From CAWDMC01 sp963803295 (GTDB taxonomy: Bacteria; Acidobacteriota; Terriglobia; UBA7540), in NCBI GenBank assembly GCA_963803295.1, contig CAWDMC010000002.1:248001-312000 (forward strand): 64,000 nucleotides of DNA, read 5' to 3'. Shown one piece after another: positions 10,001-17,951 of this stretch. The translations under genes and the position numbers were made by a program. Numbering within the stretch: position 1 is the first letter of the stretch; each line of letters opens with the position of its first letter. The notes beneath the pieces are model-generated. The model was not told the origin of the DNA. It worked only from the letters and a program-made list of their open reading frames with translations, and made no database searches.

Positions 10001-10337
10001 GATGGATGGGAACAACAGCCGCCTCATTCACGCTGAGCGTGATGCCGTCCTGGATGAACTTTTGAAAGCCGGAGGCCGATGCTGCGAGGCGATAGTGCCC
10101 CGGGGGCAGCAGAACGAGTAGGTAGGCTCCCTGCCGGTCGCTCGAGGCAGTGCGCGCTACGCCGGTCTCAATCTGGGTGGCTGTCACCGTAACCGACGCC
10201 ACGATAGCCCCGCTTGGATCGAACACGCTTCCGCGAATGCTGCCGGTAATCTCCTGTGCTACCAGCGGAGTGTTGACGATCGACAACGGCAACAGTACAC
10301 CTAACCCCAGAACTGCTTTTGCGATGAGTCTTTTCAT
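7008..10337 (-). CDS. Oar-like TonB-dependent receptor with carboxypeptidase-regulatory domain
   Basis: An outer-membrane beta-barrel of the Oar/TonB-receptor type that is greatly expanded in Acidobacteriota; it probably binds or imports oligosaccharides or other polymers. The ATG at 10337 gives MKRLIAKAVLGLGVLLPLS..., a clear signal peptide cleaved near ValAlaGln, and has GAGGAC upstream; the longer start at 10382 is unlikely. Residues about 30-110 form a carboxypeptidase-regulatory-like fold (ITGSIRGSVFDPSGAIVASV). The plug domain follows (LDLPLNGRNFSQLGLLQPGV, YSVNGQRPESNSFLIDG), then a long barrel (FFGYYEGFRNRQG, APRVGVAWDPTGATRW) ending in FALKFLF with a terminal aromatic residue. The protein is 1109 residues. 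No SusD-like partner is adjacent. Confidence 0.88.
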   Translation of the reverse strand: MKRLIAKAVLGLGVLLPLSIVNTPLVAQEITGSIRGSVFDPSGAIVASVTVTATQIETGVARTASSDRQGAYLLVLLPPGHYRLAASASGFQKFIQDGITLSVNEAAVVPIHLIVGSPAQSVEVTANAALIETADTTLGKTVGEREILDLPLNGRNFSQLGLLQPGVVPVTPGLAQAGGSLRDGQAYSVNGQRPESNSFLIDGASNVNAVDGGFVLKPPIDAIAEFKILTHTANAEFGSNAGSTTNIVTRSGSNRVHGALWEFLRNDKMDAANFFENADGFDKSEYRQNQFGATVGGPVRRDKTFFFGYYEGFRNRQGETINHVRVPSVLERQGDFSQDGPLLNLFAPGGPTPLPGSKVPFIDPTAASVVQLYPLPNALDSSGVLDLYNATQILRDSEDQAGVRIDHYFSTSTSVNFRYMFLNGSRFDPLSTAGAGVPGFPVGENHRTQNFVAQLTHSFSPSVVNIARLSFLRNKFLFNEHLNNTSPSSLGFQYQPTLGVAAGPPFIQFGGGGYSSIGDPITGPRNTYENAFAGSDSLTWIHGRHEVKFGGDFRRDQINAVNGIASNGFFVFFTVPLSNTFANFLIGQPGLFLQGGGSEPGGGGDLSRGLRGTAINFYGQDTYKVNARLTLNLGLRYQLSSPYTEIRNRANLFEPGVQSKVMPDAPAGLVYPGDPGVPAGLIPTERNAFAPRVGVAWDPTGATRWLVRAAYGVFFDPYYNGEGGPLQAPISAPPYLRTPQLLFPGNLANPFANGNPFTTPFGETMTLLTLDPHLRLPYAQDWNLSLERSFGSDWLLEVGYVGTKGTKLPRFIEGNPSLPLAGQTWSDQQNNVDQQRIHCLPTPNGNCNYSSVGLITGAANSSYNALEASLQKRFGHGLSFLASYTYSKSIDDVSSFNITGSASQPVAGENDLAQNPFDLAAERGRSMFDARHRAVLSYQWALPFFRNQPSWRQRVFGNWRLNGITTLMSGTPFTVVDQSYSYDAPEITGFSAFRPNLMGNPNSGPKTPLQWFNTGAFQRINLSTTPAGVYGTAGRNIVTGPGFTQWDFSAFKDIRIAESKNLEFRAELFNLFNRTNFRLPNSDISSTTFGQIQQALQPRLIQFALKFLF

Positions 10338-10498
10338 TGAGTCCTCGTGGTCAAGATTTGTAGGCCGACCTTGCCTTTCCACAGGCGTGGAGTGCGCCTA
10401 ATCGCCACCGCTTTTGCACGCGGTCGCTTGTTTGCGCCGCGCGCGTGCGCTTAACCGGAAGCCAGTTCTTGCACACATGGGCCGGCCCGACAAAAAGC

Positions 10499-10525
10499 GC
10501 GGCGAGCCCCCAAAAAGCTCGCCGC
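10499..10525 (-). terminator. hairpin with T-run upstream of the Oar gene (terminator or attenuator)
   Basis: A perfect 9-bp stem (10499-10507 with 10517-10525, GCGGCGAGC/GCTCGCCGC) with a 9-base loop. Read on the minus strand it is followed by GCTTTTTG, as in an intrinsic terminator. It sits about 160 bases before the Oar start in the same direction, so it either ends an upstream transcript or acts as a leader attenuator. Confidence 0.5.
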
Positions 10526-10612
10526 GACTGCGAGTCTGTGTTGCTTGTGAGTTAGACCTCTAACGCCGACGCAGGTAGTTTAATTTACACGCTGAATGAT
10601 GCACACTGAGCC

Positions 10613-10680
10613 TAGCGGCAGCCCGGCAGGGCGTCAATAATAGCTAGCCGCTACTCGAATCACTACTAACAACTAGCGGC
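10613..10680. promoter_or_regulatory. TAGCGGC repeats, operator-like
   Basis: An inverted pair GCCGCTA (10647-10653) and TAGCGGC (10674-10680), plus a third TAGCGGC at 10613-10619, lie about 280-340 bases upstream of the Oar gene. Clustering of three 7-mers around a palindrome suggests a regulator site for the Oar gene, but no regulator gene is adjacent. Confidence 0.3.
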
Positions 10681-11340
10681 AGGCATTCAATGTAGTCCTT
10701 TCTGCCGGAAAGCGAGGTACGTTGCCTATTGTTTCCCGAGGGGTCAAACGAAGAACTCGACCAATGCACTCTGTCTCGCCTCAGCTGAGAGCGGAGAGTT
10801 ATCCCATTAAGAAGGGTCTCAACCCGGGCAGGAAAGTTCTATCATCTCTGCAGCGTGTTGGAGCGTGCTGGAAGTTAAGAGCGCGATCCGATTCGCCTGG
10901 ACACAAGCGGAAGCCGACAATGCAGGGAGGAGCCGAGGGGAGCGAGGGGAGGACTGGCGGAAACTCATCGAAGAGGGTTGGTGGGGACAGCCTTCAAGAG
11001 CGGTCGTTTTTTCCACGGGATTGGCCACATCTCCTATCCTTGAGAATCCCCGGCAGGGTGGAAGGATAGAAGATGTTCCAAAGAAACTGAGTACTCATTG
11101 ATCTCCTTTGAGTTGAGCCGCGGTTCCGGTAGTTGGGGTTCGAGCTGAAAGTCTGGCGGCTTAGGCGAAGAGCCGGACCGGTTTCAGATTGAACTCCAAA
11201 ATCAATCCAGGGCTCGGCAATTCCATTGCCCACAAGGGACCCGCTGTGTGGCAATGGTTTCGCCCATGAATTATCTTTATGGGATCGATGAAGGAGAGCG
11301 TGGGATAGCGGCCAAAACCTGCCCGCGCTGCCGGTCAAGG
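10681..11340. other. intergenic, no supportable gene
   Basis: About 660 bases with short overlapping open frames on both strands, none with motifs or ribosome-binding sites. It separates the Oar gene from the arsenic operon. Confidence 0.4.
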
Positions 11341-11411
11341 TTATAGCTCCACGACAATGCGGAAGGTTTGTGGTTCAGGTGTGAAGCGTTCTTTAGTGCC
11401 GCCCGATTCCT
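11341..11411 (-). pseudogene. short C-terminal gene fragment after arsC
   Basis: Immediately downstream of arsC, a minus-strand frame reads VILKESGGTKERFTPEPQTF and ends RIVVEL at a TAA (11341). Composition is protein-like, but there is no start; it looks like the 3' end of a gene whose body was lost when the ars operon junction formed. Family unknown. Confidence 0.3.
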
Positions 11412-11825
11412 TCAAGATAACTCGGTGACGAAACGCAAGAGACGAGTTCGAAGTTCATCGCGGATTTGACGAAAGGCAGCGAGACGTTCCGTTTCCGAAC
11501 CCTGGACTGCAGCCGGATCCTCGATGCTCCAATGGACGCGCTTGGTCGTGGCTGGAAAGACAGGGCAGCTCTCTTTGGCATTGTCGCAAACCGTGACTAC
11601 GTAATCGAACCCCTGACCCGCGAACTCATCCGCCGATTTTGAACGGTGGCCCGAGATGTCGATGCCCGCTTCGCGCATCACGGCGATGGCTTCAGGCCGC
11701 ACCTGGGTTGGTCTGGTTCCGGCGCTGAAAACTTCGAACCGGTTGCCAGCAACGTGCCGCAATAATCCTTCGGCCATCTGGCTGCGGGCGGAGTTCCCCG
11801 TACACAGGATCAGGACGCGCGTCAT
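11412..11825 (-). CDS. arsC: arsenate reductase ArsC (low-molecular-weight phosphatase fold)
   Basis: Reduces arsenate to arsenite in the cytoplasm so that Acr3 can export it; this class uses thioredoxin. The 137 residues begin MTRVLILCTGNSARSQMAEG, the P-loop Cys-x5-Arg of the family. Later are ISGHRSKSADEF, the VTVCDNAKESCPVFP segment carrying the two redox cysteines, and HWSIEDPAAVQGSE with the catalytic Asp-Pro. The ATG at 11825 is preferred over an upstream in-frame ATG because AGAGGTGACGAG precedes it and the family starts there. It is the last gene of the minus-strand ars operon. Confidence 0.93.
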   Translation of the reverse strand: MTRVLILCTGNSARSQMAEGLLRHVAGNRFEVFSAGTRPTQVRPEAIAVMREAGIDISGHRSKSADEFAGQGFDYVVTVCDNAKESCPVFPATTKRVHWSIEDPAAVQGSETERLAAFRQIRDELRTRLLRFVTELS

Positions 11826-11860
11826 CTCGTCACCTCTTGTGTCTCTCGGCAAGAGTGGGT

Positions 11861-12005
11861 TCACACCAACACCGAAGACTGCTGGGCCATAAAGTTCGTA
11901 ATGCGACCTCCGATGTCATCCCGAACCCTGTGGAAGGCCGCCAAGCGCTCCGCCGGAGATCACCCAGCCCTGGCCGAATCCTCGAAGCTCACCGTCCTCC
12001 AAGTT
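11861..12005 (-). pseudogene. remnant of a second arsC (C-terminal third)
   Basis: Between acr3 and the intact arsC, the minus strand reads SFEDSARAG, a TGA, then SPAERLAAFHRVRDDIGGRI and TNFMAQQSSVLV to a stop at 11861. This aligns with the end of ArsC (SIEDPAAVQGSETERLAAFRQIRDE in the neighbour), so it is the tail of a duplicated or earlier arsC. The N-terminal P-loop part is gone and one in-frame stop interrupts the tail. Confidence 0.7.
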
Positions 12006-12051
12006 ACTTCTGAGAGGCGTTGACCAACGCTGCCTTCGGCAAGGAGCGGGA

Positions 12052-13131
12052 TCAGCCGCGGGTAAGCTCAACCGCACCTTCGAGCCTCTCTGAGAAATAT
12101 CGCCGTTGGAAGCGAAGGGATACCCCGACCAGCCCAATCAACACCGGTACCTCAACCAGCGGACCGATCACCGCGGTAAAGGCCGCACCGGAGTGGATCC
12201 CAAATACTGCCACTGCAACCGCGATGGCCAGCTCAAAGTTGTTGCTCGCCGCGGTGAACGATAGTGTCGCCGTCTTGCTGTAGTCTGCCCCAAGCTTCCT
12301 GCCCATATAGAACGAAACCAGGAACATCACGACGAAGTAGACGAGCAAGGGCAGAGCAATCCGCAACACATCGAGCGGGAGCTGGATGATGTATTCACCC
12401 TTCAGCGAAAACATCACCATGATGGTGAAAAGCAAGGCAACAAGAGTGATGGGACTGACGCGGGGAATAAACCTCCGCTCGTACCATTCCCGTCCGCGCG
12501 CCCGGACCAGCGCCAGCCGGGTGAGCATCCCCGCCAGAAATGGAATGCCCAGGTAGAAGAAAACGCTTTGGGCGATCTGCCTCATGGAGACATTGACCGC
12601 CGCGCCCTTCAGGCCGAGCCATGTCGGAAGCACAGTAATGAAAATCCAGGCGTAAAGCGAATAGAACAACACCTGGAACACCGAATTGAAGGCGACCAAA
12701 CCCGCCGCGTACTCCGAATCGCCTTTGGCAAGCTCGTTCCAGACAATCACCATGGCGATGCAGCGCGCCAAGCCGATCATGATCAGGCCAGCCATGTACT
12801 CCGGGCGACTTCGTAGGAAGATCACCGCCAAGGCAAACATCAGGACCGGTCCAACCACCCAGTTCTGGACCAGAGACAGCAGCAACACCCGTCCGTTACG
12901 AAAGACCTCGCCCAGTTCCTCGTAGCGGACCTTGGCGAGCGGCGGATACATCATCAAGATCAGACCCACGGCAATCGGGATGGAGGTCGTTCCCACCTGA
13001 AAGGAGGTGATACCCCGAACCAGGCCGGGAACAAGATATCCTGAGGCCACACCGAAGGCCATGGCCAGAAAGATCCAGACCGTAAGATATCGGTCGAGGA
13101 AAGAGAGCCTGCGTGCCACGTGCGTCGACAT
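12052..13131 (-). CDS. acr3: arsenite efflux permease Acr3
   Basis: An inner-membrane arsenite/H+ antiporter of the bile-acid/arsenite permease superfamily. Its 359 residues form about ten hydrophobic helices. Diagnostic segments are the MMYPPLAKVRYEEL region after helix 2, GLARCIAMVIVWNELAKGD with the conserved cysteine needed for arsenite transport, and FTAASNNFELAIAVAVAVFG. The length fits the family. It begins about 60 bases after arsM stops and shares its transcript. Arsenite produced by ArsC is its substrate. Confidence 0.95.
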   Translation of the reverse strand: MSTHVARRLSFLDRYLTVWIFLAMAFGVASGYLVPGLVRGITSFQVGTTSIPIAVGLILMMYPPLAKVRYEELGEVFRNGRVLLLSLVQNWVVGPVLMFALAVIFLRSRPEYMAGLIMIGLARCIAMVIVWNELAKGDSEYAAGLVAFNSVFQVLFYSLYAWIFITVLPTWLGLKGAAVNVSMRQIAQSVFFYLGIPFLAGMLTRLALVRARGREWYERRFIPRVSPITLVALLFTIMVMFSLKGEYIIQLPLDVLRIALPLLVYFVVMFLVSFYMGRKLGADYSKTATLSFTAASNNFELAIAVAVAVFGIHSGAAFTAVIGPLVEVPVLIGLVGVSLRFQRRYFSERLEGAVELTRG

Positions 13132-13191
13132 GATGACGAGCCTCTACTTGGTCATTGCTTACATCAACTGCCAACCGAAAAGCCCACTTGC

Positions 13192-14049
13192 TTAGGACGC
13201 CGGTCCGCAGCAGGCCGGTCCGCAACAGGCCGTCGCGGGTTTCTGCGCTCGGATAAATGCACTCACAAACTTGCCTTCAATTTCGGCGGCGATGGCGTCG
13301 GCGTCGAGCCCCGCCGCAGCAAGAAACTGGCGGGCGTTGTCGAGGTCATGAATCCGCGTCGCTTCAATTTCGACGGCTTCAAATCCCGAGGCTACTAGCT
13401 TCGTGCGGTAGTCGGACTCCTCCAGGGCTCCCGCCACACAGCCCGCCCACAATTCCACGCTCCGCCGGATCTCCGCCGGCACTTCGCCCCGTACCACGAC
13501 GTCTGACACGGCCAAGCGTCCGCCGGGCTTCAAGACACGGAATGCTTCGCCGAGCACGCGGTCCTTATCCGCGGAAAGATTGATGACACAGTTCGAAATG
13601 ATCACGTCAACGGAATTATCGGGCAGCGGAATGTTCTCGATTTCACCTTTCAAAAATTCGACATTGCCGATGCCGGCCTTGCGTTGGTTCTCCCGTGCCA
13701 GGGCCAGCATTTCATCCGTCATATCGAGGCCATAGGCCTTACCGGTTGGGCCGACCCGCTTCGCCGACAGCAGCACGTCAATCCCTCCGCCGGATCCCAG
13801 GTCGAGGACAGTTTCGCCGGGATTGAGCTTGGCCAGCGCCGTAGGGTTCCCACAGCCCAGCGAGGCCAATAACGCCTCCTCCGGAATCTCCCCCGCCTGC
13901 ACGGAGTCGTAGAGATTGGAGGTAATAGGATCTCCGCACCCGGCCGACTTCGGCGCGGCCCCGCAGCACGAGCTTCCGCCGCTGACCACCCGCAAGGCGG
14001 CCTGTCCGTACTTCTCCTTCACGATTTCCTTGATACTTTCGGTGCTCAT
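13192..14049 (-). CDS. arsM: arsenite S-adenosylmethionine methyltransferase ArsM
   Basis: Methylates As(III) with SAM to methylated and volatile arsenicals. The 285-residue protein has an N-terminal Cys pair (SSCCGAAP, about 27), the LDLGSGGGIDVLLSAKRVG SAM motif (about 82-100), DVIISNCVINLSADK with a conserved arsenic-binding Cys (about 150), and LWAGCVAGAL with another Cys. The C-terminus ends in a CCGPACCGP tail, a common extra metalloid-binding decoration. The start codon overlaps the arsR stop by four bases (ATGA), so translation is coupled to the repressor gene. Confidence 0.95.
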   Translation of the reverse strand: MSTESIKEIVKEKYGQAALRVVSGGSSCCGAAPKSAGCGDPITSNLYDSVQAGEIPEEALLASLGCGNPTALAKLNPGETVLDLGSGGGIDVLLSAKRVGPTGKAYGLDMTDEMLALARENQRKAGIGNVEFLKGEIENIPLPDNSVDVIISNCVINLSADKDRVLGEAFRVLKPGGRLAVSDVVVRGEVPAEIRRSVELWAGCVAGALEESDYRTKLVASGFEAVEIEATRIHDLDNARQFLAAAGLDADAIAAEIEGKFVSAFIRAQKPATACCGPACCGPAS

Positions 14050-14426
14050 ATTTTTCTCCTTTCAGGATTTTCTCGTCCCGCTTTACCGATGCTTACCAGT
14101 TGTTTGGGTTCTATGGCTTTCGTACGAGTGCAGCATTCCGCGTACAGAAAATCGATAATCTCTTCGAGCGCTCCGGTATTCGCCATGTACCACAGAAATG
14201 TCCCTTCACGCCTTACGCGGATCAGTTCTTCGTTCTTGAGTTTCTCAAGATGGTGGGACAGTGTGGAGGCAGGTATGCCCAACTCATCCTGAATGTCGCC
14301 CGCCACCAGCCCCTGGGGGTGAGCCGTCAGCAACAACCGCACGATCCGCAAGCGCGGCTCCGCGCCCATGGCCGCGAACATGTCGGCATAGCGCGTCACC
14401 CGTTCCTTATTGTTTTCGTTTCCCAT
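14046..14426 (-). CDS. arsR: ArsR-family metalloid-responsive repressor
   Basis: A 126-residue winged-helix repressor that heads the ars operon. The sequence shows AAMGAEPRLRIVRLLL, the recognition helix region IPASTLSHHLEKLKNEELI, and a wing (VRREGTFLWYM). The usual ELCVCDL metal motif in helix 3 is absent, but a C-terminal AECCTRT Cys pair is present, so As(III) sensing may use the C-terminal cysteines, as in other ArsR variants (inference). The ATG at 14426 lacks a Shine-Dalgarno sequence and sits right at the predicted transcription start, pointing to a leaderless message. Confidence 0.9.
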   Translation of the reverse strand: MGNENNKERVTRYADMFAAMGAEPRLRIVRLLLTAHPQGLVAGDIQDELGIPASTLSHHLEKLKNEELIRVRREGTFLWYMANTGALEEIIDFLYAECCTRTKAIEPKQLVSIGKAGRENPERRKI

Positions 14427-14460
14427 ATTTCTATTATTGCAGAAATATGGAATATGTCAA
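14425..14460 (-). promoter_or_regulatory. ars operon promoter with overlapping ArsR operator
   Basis: On the minus strand, TTGACA (14460-14455), a 16-base spacer and AATAAT (14438-14433) form a good sigma-70-type promoter. A perfect inverted repeat ATATTTCT/AGAAATAT (14425-14432 and 14441-14448) covers the -10 region and the arsR start codon, so a bound repressor would block RNA polymerase. The spacing puts transcription start at or within one or two bases of the ATG. Confidence 0.75.
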
Positions 14461-14575
14461 CAGCGATTTTGTAGGAAGCGAAAGATAAGACGCGAAGCAA
14501 ATTCCCCTCCTGGTTAGATCAGGGGAAAGCGGGTGATTGGTTTCCCATCGAGAGTGAGGAGTTCTTACCGCCCGC

Positions 14576-17500
14576 TTACTCGGACCCGATCAGGCGGCGG
14601 TAAACGTAGCGCACCTCTTGTTGAACCTCGTGCAGACGCGCAGCCAGAGGTTGGCCCGGAGTCGTGAGTCCCCAGTTGCGGGCCAGAGTCTCCAGCGCTT
14701 CCGCGTGACCGACGTGTTCGGGAAGGCCGGCGGCGGCTCGGCCGGTGATCAGCCGAATCGCGTGATCGACGGAGCGAAGGAAAGCTGCTCCGGAGGAAAG
14801 TGCCGCCGCGTCCGGGCGGGCGATCAAGCCGGCCTGGGCCAAGGCGCAGATCCGCTCAGCGATATTCGAGCCCACCTCGAGCTGGACGCGGTGCCGCAGA
14901 CCCAAGTAGGAAACGCAGAAGTCCACATCGTAATACCCCCCGGGTACCGTCTTGGTGTTGCTCGACGGCACCGCCACTTCCCTTTCCAAGCGCCTCCGCA
15001 TCTGTTGCAGCTCGCCCTCGAGGTCCGGAAATGCAGCGAAGTGATCGAGCAGAGCCTTATGCACGTCGGCCGCAATCTGCGCGCCCAAATCGATATCACC
15101 CGCCATCGGCGCGATCTTCAGATAAGTCAGACCTTCCCAAGGCTGGGCCGCTTCCCCCAAATAGGTGAGCAACTCCTCGACCGTGATCACCAGTTCGCCT
15201 TCGCGCCCACGCGGTCGCAGGCGCGTATCCACGGCGAAAAGCGTACCGTCACGCGTGTAACTGGAAAGCGCGTCGATCGTCTTGTGAGCCAGCCGGGTCC
15301 AGAGGGCAATCTCCTCGCCTGAAGTGCCTGGGCCGGCAACGAAGACGAGATCGGCGTCGGACCCCAAATCGAACTCACCGACGCCCAGCCGGCCTAGGCC
15401 CAGAACGGCCAAGCGAGATCCGCTGCCTATCGGCGGATCAGCGGCTCCGGTACCGGGCGACGACGACGCAATGCGCAAGGCGCTCTCCACCGAGCGCGCG
15501 GCCAGCAACGACCAGCGGTCGAGGCAGTTGAAGATTGAACGGAAGCCCGGCAAATCCGCCATCCCGAGCGCAATGACCTGGCTGCGAAAATGGCGGCGCA
15601 GCAGGGCCATCTTCTCGCGCCCGTCAAGGCCTGACTCGGAAGCCCAGGCAAACGGTTCGCCGCGATCTTGGGTTCGAGGCGGCTCGATCGGCATCGGTAG
15701 TTGTCCAACGCCGGGTCCTGCCTGCACGTCTTCAAGCTCCGCCTCCATTGCCGCCACGTCCTCGGGATGATGAATCAGCAGCTCAGCGAGATAGTCGCTG
15801 GCTGCGATTACATCGAGAGCACGCTCAATCGAGGCAGGACGCTCCCGAGCGAGCCGGAACCGCTCCGAGGATTCGAGAAGCGAGGCCATGAAGCGGGCGA
15901 CCGCGGAGCGGGCTCGGTCCGGCAAATCGTGATCTCGCAGCAGCCTTGCGAGCTCGGGCGCTTGGGCATCAAGGAAGGGCAACATGCCTGCATAGGAATT
16001 GCCACCGGCATCGCCAGGAGCAGGTGGCGGCCGCAGACCAAAGGCCACACCCGTCTCCGCTCCGGAATGAGGATGAATGGCGCGCTGGTAGATTTCATCG
16101 ACGTTCTCGAAGGTCCTGGAGAGGCGAGCCGCCAGCAAATCACCAGGCCCTTCGGTCCGGTCCCTATCACCCCGAAGCGGCGAGCCGGTCCGCGCATACG
16201 GCAGGCCGACGCGGCGTGCCAGCCGATCGAGAGCATCGGGGTCTATGGGCAATCGGTGCGACTGCTGTCCCATATCGAGCTGGATGCGGTGCTCGACCTT
16301 ACGCAGAAATTCGTAAGCAGAAGTCAGCGTGGCGTAATCGCGGTCAGCCAGCAGGCCCTTGTCATTAAGCTTACGCAGCCCGTGCAGGGTGCCGCCAGAA
16401 CGCACCCAGGGATCTACACCGCCATAGAGGCGCTGCAAGCACTGGCTTAAGAACTCGATGTCGCGAATGCCGCCACGATGCAGCTTGACATCGATTGCCT
16501 CGCCACGACTTTCACGCAGCTTCTTGGAGATTTTCTCGCGCGACCAGAGGACGCTCTCGATGGCGCTGAAGTCGGCTGCCGAAGCATAGATGTAAGGCTC
16601 CACATTGCGCAGGAAGTCGCGGGTCACGCGAGCGGCGCCGGCAGAGTGCCGAGCCTTAATAAGCATCTGCAATTCCCAGTCGCGGGCACGATGCTCGTAG
16701 TATTCAGTAGCCGATTTCACCGAGATCGCCAGGTCGCCCTGCTCGCCTTCCGGCCTTAGGCGCAGATCGACCCTGAATACCAGGCCATGGGGAGTGCTCT
16801 GAGTTATCGTGCGGGTAATGGCGTGGGCCAGACGGACCGCATACTCCTTGTTCGAAACCTGTGACTTGGGTTCAGTCGAGCCGGCGGTCTCGCCGTCGTG
16901 ACTGTAGAGGAAGAGCAAGTCGATATCTGAACTGTAGTTCAGTTCATTCCCGCCCAGTTTTCCGAGCGAGACTACACTAAACCCGCAGCGCGCGATGCGC
17001 CCCTGAGAATCACGGTACTGTGGTTGTCCGTAGCGTTTCTCGAGCTCCTGATCGCAGAAGAAGAGGGCATTGGCGAGAATCACGTCAGACAACGCCGAGA
17101 TCTCCAGGGTGGTTTCCCCCAAGGTGGAAAGTCCGAGCACATCCTTCAACACGATGCGGAGATAGTTTCGGCGTTTGAAGCGCGCCAATTGTGCCGCCAG
17201 CCAGGGATCGGAGTTCGTGGTGGAGAATCGAGCGTAATCCTGCATTAGGTCTTCGAAACTCTTGAGCTTGGCGAAGTGGCGATCCCGCGCGAACTGAACA
17301 GGCAAACCCGGATCGGCAAGAAAACTCTCCGCCAGGAAAGCGCTATAGCCGAAGATCGCCACCAGGTAAGTGAGAGCCGACGGATAACGCGGTAAATCAG
17401 ATAGCACTTCGTGCGTGGCCCCTTGCACATAGCGGTCGAGAAGGTTCAGGGCGCCATCGGGATCCGGCGATTCACCGAGCAGGGAGGCAAGCGGCGTCAA

Positions 17501-17593
17501 CAGTGCAGGAGCCAACCGCTGGCCGACGCGTTCAAGGTTGCCTTCTGCCCTGGTAACATCCTGAAATGGCACGGCCAGCAACTCGGATCTCAT
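14576..17593 (-). CDS. glnE: bifunctional glutamine synthetase adenylyltransferase/adenylyl-removing enzyme
   Basis: Controls glutamine synthetase by adding or removing AMP on a tyrosine in response to PII and glutamine. The 1005 residues hold two nucleotidyltransferase domains. The N-terminal adenylyl-removing half has GKLGGNELNYSSDIDLLFLY (about 213-232); the C-terminal adenylyl-transferase half has LGRLGVGEFDLGSDADLVFV (about 735-755). Each is followed by family segments such as LRPEGEQGDLA and LRPRGREGELV. A linker with helical regulatory segments lies between. Length fits the family (about 950-1000). It stands alone; no glnB or glnA is in the window. Confidence 0.95.
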   Translation of the reverse strand: MRSELLAVPFQDVTRAEGNLERVGQRLAPALLTPLASLLGESPDPDGALNLLDRYVQGATHEVLSDLPRYPSALTYLVAIFGYSAFLAESFLADPGLPVQFARDRHFAKLKSFEDLMQDYARFSTTNSDPWLAAQLARFKRRNYLRIVLKDVLGLSTLGETTLEISALSDVILANALFFCDQELEKRYGQPQYRDSQGRIARCGFSVVSLGKLGGNELNYSSDIDLLFLYSHDGETAGSTEPKSQVSNKEYAVRLAHAITRTITQSTPHGLVFRVDLRLRPEGEQGDLAISVKSATEYYEHRARDWELQMLIKARHSAGAARVTRDFLRNVEPYIYASAADFSAIESVLWSREKISKKLRESRGEAIDVKLHRGGIRDIEFLSQCLQRLYGGVDPWVRSGGTLHGLRKLNDKGLLADRDYATLTSAYEFLRKVEHRIQLDMGQQSHRLPIDPDALDRLARRVGLPYARTGSPLRGDRDRTEGPGDLLAARLSRTFENVDEIYQRAIHPHSGAETGVAFGLRPPPAPGDAGGNSYAGMLPFLDAQAPELARLLRDHDLPDRARSAVARFMASLLESSERFRLARERPASIERALDVIAASDYLAELLIHHPEDVAAMEAELEDVQAGPGVGQLPMPIEPPRTQDRGEPFAWASESGLDGREKMALLRRHFRSQVIALGMADLPGFRSIFNCLDRWSLLAARSVESALRIASSSPGTGAADPPIGSGSRLAVLGLGRLGVGEFDLGSDADLVFVAGPGTSGEEIALWTRLAHKTIDALSSYTRDGTLFAVDTRLRPRGREGELVITVEELLTYLGEAAQPWEGLTYLKIAPMAGDIDLGAQIAADVHKALLDHFAAFPDLEGELQQMRRRLEREVAVPSSNTKTVPGGYYDVDFCVSYLGLRHRVQLEVGSNIAERICALAQAGLIARPDAAALSSGAAFLRSVDHAIRLITGRAAAGLPEHVGHAEALETLARNWGLTTPGQPLAARLHEVQQEVRYVYRRLIGSE

Positions 17594-17951
17594 GGTCTCC
17601 GATTATACCTTGAGATGATACTCAGGCCTCCCGCTGCAATTGCTTCCGCACGCGACTTGTTTCGCAGAGAGATGGGGTCGCGCTGACGCTCGGCTGCTGG
17701 CTAAGCCGCGCGATCTCGCATTTTGTGCGGGTTCCGAGCTTAATCCCGGTGCGCCTGCGCCAGGTCAAACCCAGCAGGCGGATTCACCGGACGAATCTCA
17801 TTTGATTACGAGTGGAAATCGAGGGGCTTCGGTATTAGACTACCCGCTCGGGCGGGGCCACCTCTTGGTAAATGGCATCATCGTAGGAAATGTGCCAATA
17901 TCTCGTTTGCGATCGCTCGGAGCGGAGCGTCTTATCTCAAGCGGTGAGATT
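17594..17951. other. intergenic between glnE and the IPT/TIG gene
   Basis: A divergent spacer of about 360 bases. An open frame runs through it into the next gene but has no coding signs. It must contain both promoters; none is obvious. Confidence 0.35.
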
